From SIG440 sp045645905 (GTDB lineage: Bacteria; Bacillota; Clostridia; Monoglobales; Monoglobaceae): a stretch of 16,328 bases of DNA. The notes beneath the pieces are model-generated. The model saw only the letters and a list, made by a program, of their open reading frames with translations, was not told the DNA's origin and searched no databases. This document shows, one piece after another, positions 13,207-16,328 of the stretch. Each line of letters opens with the position of its first letter. The stretch's first letter is position 1. The stretch spans positions 1-16,328 of the forward strand of contig JAZRJT010000113.1 of assembly GCA_045645905.1 (NCBI GenBank), given 5' to 3'. The position numbers and the translations under genes were made by a program.

Positions 13207-13787
13207 TCTTCAGTTCCTCTTTTTAATTTCAGTAAAAAGTAATTTCTTGTATTTACGGTGTCAATATGCAACGGCCGCCCCTTTTCGATAATGAACTTTA
13301 TAACCATATCAGCCTGATAAAGCACCGCTTTATCAATATTATTGTCCGCAAGCTCACGAATTCCATCTGCCTCGGGATAGGTTCTTGCCGGCTCGGTAAA
13401 ATCGGCAACATAAATAATCTTTTCAAGAAGTGACATCCCGGGACGACCCGTGGTATGATATGCCACAGCCGATAAAACTTCATCGTCATCAATGCCAAAC
13501 TTATCCCTTGCTATATACGCCGCCAGTTTGCCGTGCAAAAGCTCGGGGTTTTGCTTTTCGGTTTCATCTGGAATGTATCCGTATTCTGCCAAAATGCCAA
13601 GAGCCTGGCTTTTTGGAATTTCTTTTTCAATATCATGGATAATGCCTGCAAGATAAGCCCTGTCTGAATCTGCGCCCCATACGGTGGCAAGGCGCTTTGC
13701 CTCCTCCGCAACGTTCACGGTGTGAGCAAAACGCTTCTCGCTCAAAACAGTTTTTGCATATTTTTTTATTTCATCTGCTTTTTGCAT
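13203..13787 (-). CDS. yqeK: YqeK-type HD-domain hydrolase (diadenosine tetraphosphate hydrolase)
   Basis: YqeK proteins split the alarmone-like nucleotide Ap4A into two ADP. The 194-residue product shows the family's HD ligands: H22 (KRFAHTVNV), H51-D52 (IIHDIEKE), H85 (LLHGKLAAY), H111 (YHTTGRPGMSLLEKI) and D129 (VADFTEP). I chose ATG 13785-13787, five bases after the nadD stop with TAGGG upstream, because it gives the usual N-terminal length. An ATG at 13800-13802 would overlap nadD and lacks ribosome-binding spacing. The order nadD-yqeK-LCP-rsfS is a conserved Firmicute cluster. Its stop overlaps the LCP start. Confidence 0.92.
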   Translation of the reverse strand: MQKADEIKKYAKTVLSEKRFAHTVNVAEEAKRLATVWGADSDRAYLAGIIHDIEKEIPKSQALGILAEYGYIPDETEKQNPELLHGKLAAYIARDKFGIDDDEVLSAVAYHTTGRPGMSLLEKIIYVADFTEPARTYPEADGIRELADNNIDKAVLYQADMVIKFIIEKGRPLHIDTVNTRNYFLLKLKRGTEE

Positions 13788-13792
13788 AAACC

Positions 13793-14401
13793 CTAATTGC
13801 ATCCTTCGTAAATTCCGTTTTCCTGAATATAGTCAATTACGCTGTCACATACCATATATTTAATACTTTTGCCCGTATTTATACGATTGCGTATATCAGA
13901 CGACGACATTTCTATAACATTCATCTGCACCTTGGTAATTTGTGCATCATATTTTTGTGTAAAAAAATCTATCGCCATATTAAGCTGATTTTCTTTTATA
14001 CCGCCACCCACAGCCGCCACAATCTCGGCACGCTTAAAAATCTCACTGGGGCAAAACCAGCTTTCCATCTCACAAAGGGAATCTGCACCTACAATAAAGC
14101 AAAGCCGGTCATTTGGATATTCTGCATGAAGTCGTTCAAGAGTCTTTGCAGTATAGCTCTTTCCGCCTGCATCAACCTCCATATCCGAAACCTCAAAATC
14201 AGGACAGCCCTTAACCGAAAGCTTTACCATATTCAGTCTGTGCTCACCATCAGGGATAACCAGATTTGGTTTATGTGGCGGATTTGCACAAGGCATAAAA
14301 ATCAATCTGTCAAGGTTTGCCTTTTCCATTGCCTCACGCGCAAGCAGCATATGACCTATGTGAGGGGGATTGAAGGTTCCCCCGAAAATTCCTATTCTCA
14401 A
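13793..14401 (-). CDS. nadD: Nicotinate-nucleotide adenylyltransferase, TTG start
   Basis: NadD joins nicotinate mononucleotide and ATP to give the dinucleotide that NadE then amidates. The 202-residue product begins with the nucleotidyltransferase motif GGTFNPPHIGH (residues 7-17). It has PCANPPHKP near 37-45, the GADSL motif at 105-109 with W115 after it, and the second ATP-binding motif SSSDIR at 166-171. Length is normal. No ATG exists at the correct N-terminus: the start is TTG (14399-14401), 7 bases after a perfect AAGGAGG that overlaps the stop of the upstream gene. yqeK follows 5 bases later. Confidence 0.96.
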   Translation of the reverse strand: MRIGIFGGTFNPPHIGHMLLAREAMEKANLDRLIFMPCANPPHKPNLVIPDGEHRLNMVKLSVKGCPDFEVSDMEVDAGGKSYTAKTLERLHAEYPNDRLCFIVGADSLCEMESWFCPSEIFKRAEIVAAVGGGIKENQLNMAIDFFTQKYDAQITKVQMNVIEMSSSDIRNRINTGKSIKYMVCDSVIDYIQENGIYEGCN

Positions 14402-14408
14402 GGCGTTT

Positions 14409-14415
14409 CCTCCTT
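14409..14415 (-). promoter_or_regulatory. Strong ribosome binding site that decides the nadD TTG start
   Basis: The minus strand reads AAGGAGG, a perfect anti-16S match, 7 bases before TTG. Its first two bases lie inside the TAA stop (14414-14416) of the upstream propeller gene, so ribosomes finishing that gene can restart on nadD. Confidence 0.85.
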
Positions 14416-16328
14416 AATAAACAAGAATTTCATCAATGCCCTTGTTTATCTCTGTCCAGTCACTTCTGCCGTTTTTGATAAGATACATATCAAAGCCGCC
14501 GTCGTCGCCATTAAGATTTTTATGGAATAAAACATCATCAACTGTTGTCACATCAAAATCAAATACCTCTGAAGCAAGTTCCAGAACATTTCCTTCCATA
14601 TCCATTCTTTCAAGAGTACCATAAGCACCCTCAACGTTATAATTTGAAATATAATATATATTATCTCCTGATTTTGATATACCAAACATCTCAGGGGATA
14701 CTTCTTCCTTAAGAAGAGACATTTCGCCATTCTCAAGTATATATACATCGCAAACCTTACGTGAAGGACTGTAATCCTTCAGGAATATAAATTTATCGTC
14801 CTCAGCACGGAAGCAAGCATATACATCCTCTGAAATTTGCTGTTCTGAAACGATTCTTCCGTTTTTATATTCGCACAATGTCAATGTTCCGCCACCTTTA
14901 AATGTTTCAAATTCTGAGATATAAAGAACACGTCTGCCGTCAAAGCTTGCTGCCATCTGTGGCTTGTTTGCAACCACATTATAGTCAACAACGACATTGC
15001 CTGCTATCTTGAGCGGTTGCTTACCCCTGGTGTATGCATAATAATCTGCCAGCTTACCGGAGTAAACTTTATCATATATAACCGTCTTTTCGTCCTTAGA
15101 CATCATAAGAATGTTGCTTACGCCTGATGCAATCTTTTCCTTTTTGCCCGAATTAACATCCACATTATACAAATTGTTTGTACCGTCATCAGCTATGCCC
15201 AAGACATAAATAGAATTTTTCTTTTTCAGGATAAAGGGATTTTTCTTTGTTCGCTCTCCCAGACGGATTGAGCGATTCTTTTTATTGATGGCATAAATAT
15301 CAAACGAGCCATCCTCAGCATCATAATCCTTTGCATAAAGATGTGAGCCTTTGTCCTGGCTTGTGCCAAACAGCTTACATACATCTGTGTCAACCTTAAC
15401 CTTTTCGTCCTTAAGCTTTTCAAGGCTCTTTGCATAAAGGTCGCCGCGCATTTCAACACGATTCAGGTTCTGCAAAAAGATTGCATATTCACCATCCGCC
15501 GCAAATTCAAAAGTTCCGTGGTCAATATCAGTAGCAATTTTAAAAGGCTCGTCTATGCCTTTTTCCCAGTAGTACAAAACTCCCATATCACCGTTTTTAT
15601 CGGTTGTCTGTAAATAAAGCAGTTTCTCACCGTCTTTGGACATAACAATGGAATTATGTACTGCATCTGCAATCTTAGTTATTTTTTTAATCTTGCCGTC
15701 TTTAATTACACAAAGTCTGCCGCTGTTTGTTTCGGGGTCGTAATCTTCAAAGAAAAATGTAGTCTTGCCATCCTTGGTGGATTTTACAATCCCCGCATTC
15801 TTAGCCGCACGCTCGGCAGAAACCAACTCGCCGTTTTCATCCAGTCTTCTGATATAATTTTCATTTATTACGTTTTCAGAAACAAGGAGGTTTTTGCCCT
15901 TATATACCATATACATAGAATTATCCTTCGCATAGGTATATGATGCAACTGTTTCGTTTCCGTCAGCCAGAGCACCTGCAACAGCAACAACAACCCATAC
16001 AAGCACAATCAGGCATAATGCCGCCGCACCAATACCAGCAATTTTTTTAACCGGGATATTAATACCCTTAAGGTTAGGTTTCTTGAATTTAAACTGCTTT
16101 GGCTCTTTTGGTGTTTTTTCAGTCTTCTTTACACGAATTAATGACCCAACACCGATTCCTTCTTTTTTAGCAACAGGTGCTGCCTCAGCATTTGCCTTTG
16201 CATTTCTTCTTGCCGCACGGCGAGCCGCACGCCGAGCTGCACGGCGGTCAGCTAAGAATTTTTCAATAACACTCTTTTTGTTTGCCTTTTCGGTTTCCCT
16301 GATTGTGTCATGAAGTTTTCTTACCTGT
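14414..16328 (-). CDS. Membrane-anchored protein with propeller-like extracellular domain, start beyond window edge
   Basis: I do not recognise this gene. The frame is open from the right edge to the stop at 14414-14416 (637 codons visible). An internal GTG at 16004-16006 could be mistaken for the start, but it falls inside the membrane helix. The N-terminal cytoplasmic part is very basic, with RRAARRAARRAARR repeats (about 16214-16251) and a Lys/Pro-rich linker. One membrane helix follows (IAGIGAAALCLIVLVWVVVA). The outer part of about 510 residues has many short beta-rich units such as SKDGEKLLYLQTTDKNGD, FDGRRVLYISEFETF and KSGDNIYYISNYNV, as in TolB/WD40-type or DUF5050-like propellers. 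It lacks any visible catalytic motif. nadD starts 12 bases after its stop. A sensor or envelope scaffold role is only a guess. Confidence 0.7.
   Translation of the reverse strand, partial: QVRKLHDTIRETEKANKKSVIEKFLADRRAARRAARRAARRNAKANAEAAPVAKKEGIGVGSLIRVKKTEKTPKEPKQFKFKKPNLKGINIPVKKIAGIGAAALCLIVLVWVVVAVAGALADGNETVASYTYAKDNSMYMVYKGKNLLVSENVINENYIRRLDENGELVSAERAAKNAGIVKSTKDGKTTFFFEDYDPETNSGRLCVIKDGKIKKITKIADAVHNSIVMSKDGEKLLYLQTTDKNGDMGVLYYWEKGIDEPFKIATDIDHGTFEFAADGEYAIFLQNLNRVEMRGDLYAKSLEKLKDEKVKVDTDVCKLFGTSQDKGSHLYAKDYDAEDGSFDIYAINKKNRSIRLGERTKKNPFILKKKNSIYVLGIADDGTNNLYNVDVNSGKKEKIASGVSNILMMSKDEKTVIYDKVYSGKLADYYAYTRGKQPLKIAGNVVVDYNVVANKPQMAASFDGRRVLYISEFETFKGGGTLTLCEYKNGRIVSEQQISEDVYACFRAEDDKFIFLKDYSPSRKVCDVYILENGEMSLLKEEVSPEMFGISKSGDNIYYISNYNVEGAYGTLERMDMEGNVLELASEVFDFDVTTVDDVLFHKNLNGDDGGFDMYLIKNGRSDWTEINKGIDEILVY

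Noticed and set aside
14414..16006. Propeller gene starting at GTG 16004-16006
   Set aside because: That codon is in the middle of the membrane helix. The frame stays open to the window edge with a sensible basic cytoplasmic part, so the gene is cut, not complete.
16214..16251. Short tandem DNA repeat as a separate element
   Set aside because: It is the coding sequence of the Arg-Arg-Ala-Ala repeat in the cytoplasmic part of the propeller protein, with codon differences between units.

Overview
The window looks like chromosomal DNA of an anaerobic Firmicute, most likely a gut-type Clostridia (Oscillospirales/Ruminococcaceae-like). I infer this from the modest GC content, A/T-rich sigmaA-type promoters, strong AGGAGG ribosome binding sites, a GMP synthase that lacks its glutaminase domain, and the gene order nadD-yqeK-LCP-rsfS. 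Lineage is inferred from gene content only; no ribosomal RNA is present. Almost everything is on the minus strand, so transcription runs from right to left. The only plus-strand gene is a small XRE regulator.

Reading in the direction of transcription, positions 16328 to 5986 form one long gene train. It begins with a membrane-anchored, propeller-like protein that is cut by the window edge. It continues with nadD (NAD synthesis, TTG start), yqeK (HD phosphohydrolase), an LCP cell-wall glycopolymer ligase, rsfS (ribosome silencing), leuS, an HD-domain hydrolase, glutamine-dependent nadE and rnmV (RNase M5). Gaps are mostly under 45 bases, with one 4-base start/stop overlap, and a hairpin with a T-run at 5986-6020 closes the unit. 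Both the adenylylating and the final amidating steps of NAD synthesis lie in it, together with translation and RNA-maturation genes.

Next come an OPT-family oligopeptide transporter and an orphan PqqD-like protein, one base apart, with their own promoter (5938-5966) and a bidirectional terminator (3591-3621). Between this pair and cysK sits a compact module of about 590 bases. It holds a cysteine-rich small protein and an XRE regulator, divergently transcribed around a shared 46-base dyad (likely operator). A nearly identical 28-29-base hairpin lies at each end. This is the most system-like accessory element in the window.

The left part holds cysK, driven by a consensus TTGACA-17-TATAAT promoter, and the short ATP-pyrophosphatase-only guaA, followed by a terminator. 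Then comes a gene graveyard (321-853): a MATE efflux gene with a large internal deletion, and the C-terminal remnant of another gene that overlaps its start. The left edge carries the first 73 codons of a GntP-type permease with its own promoter and a perfect 12-base palindrome in the leader.
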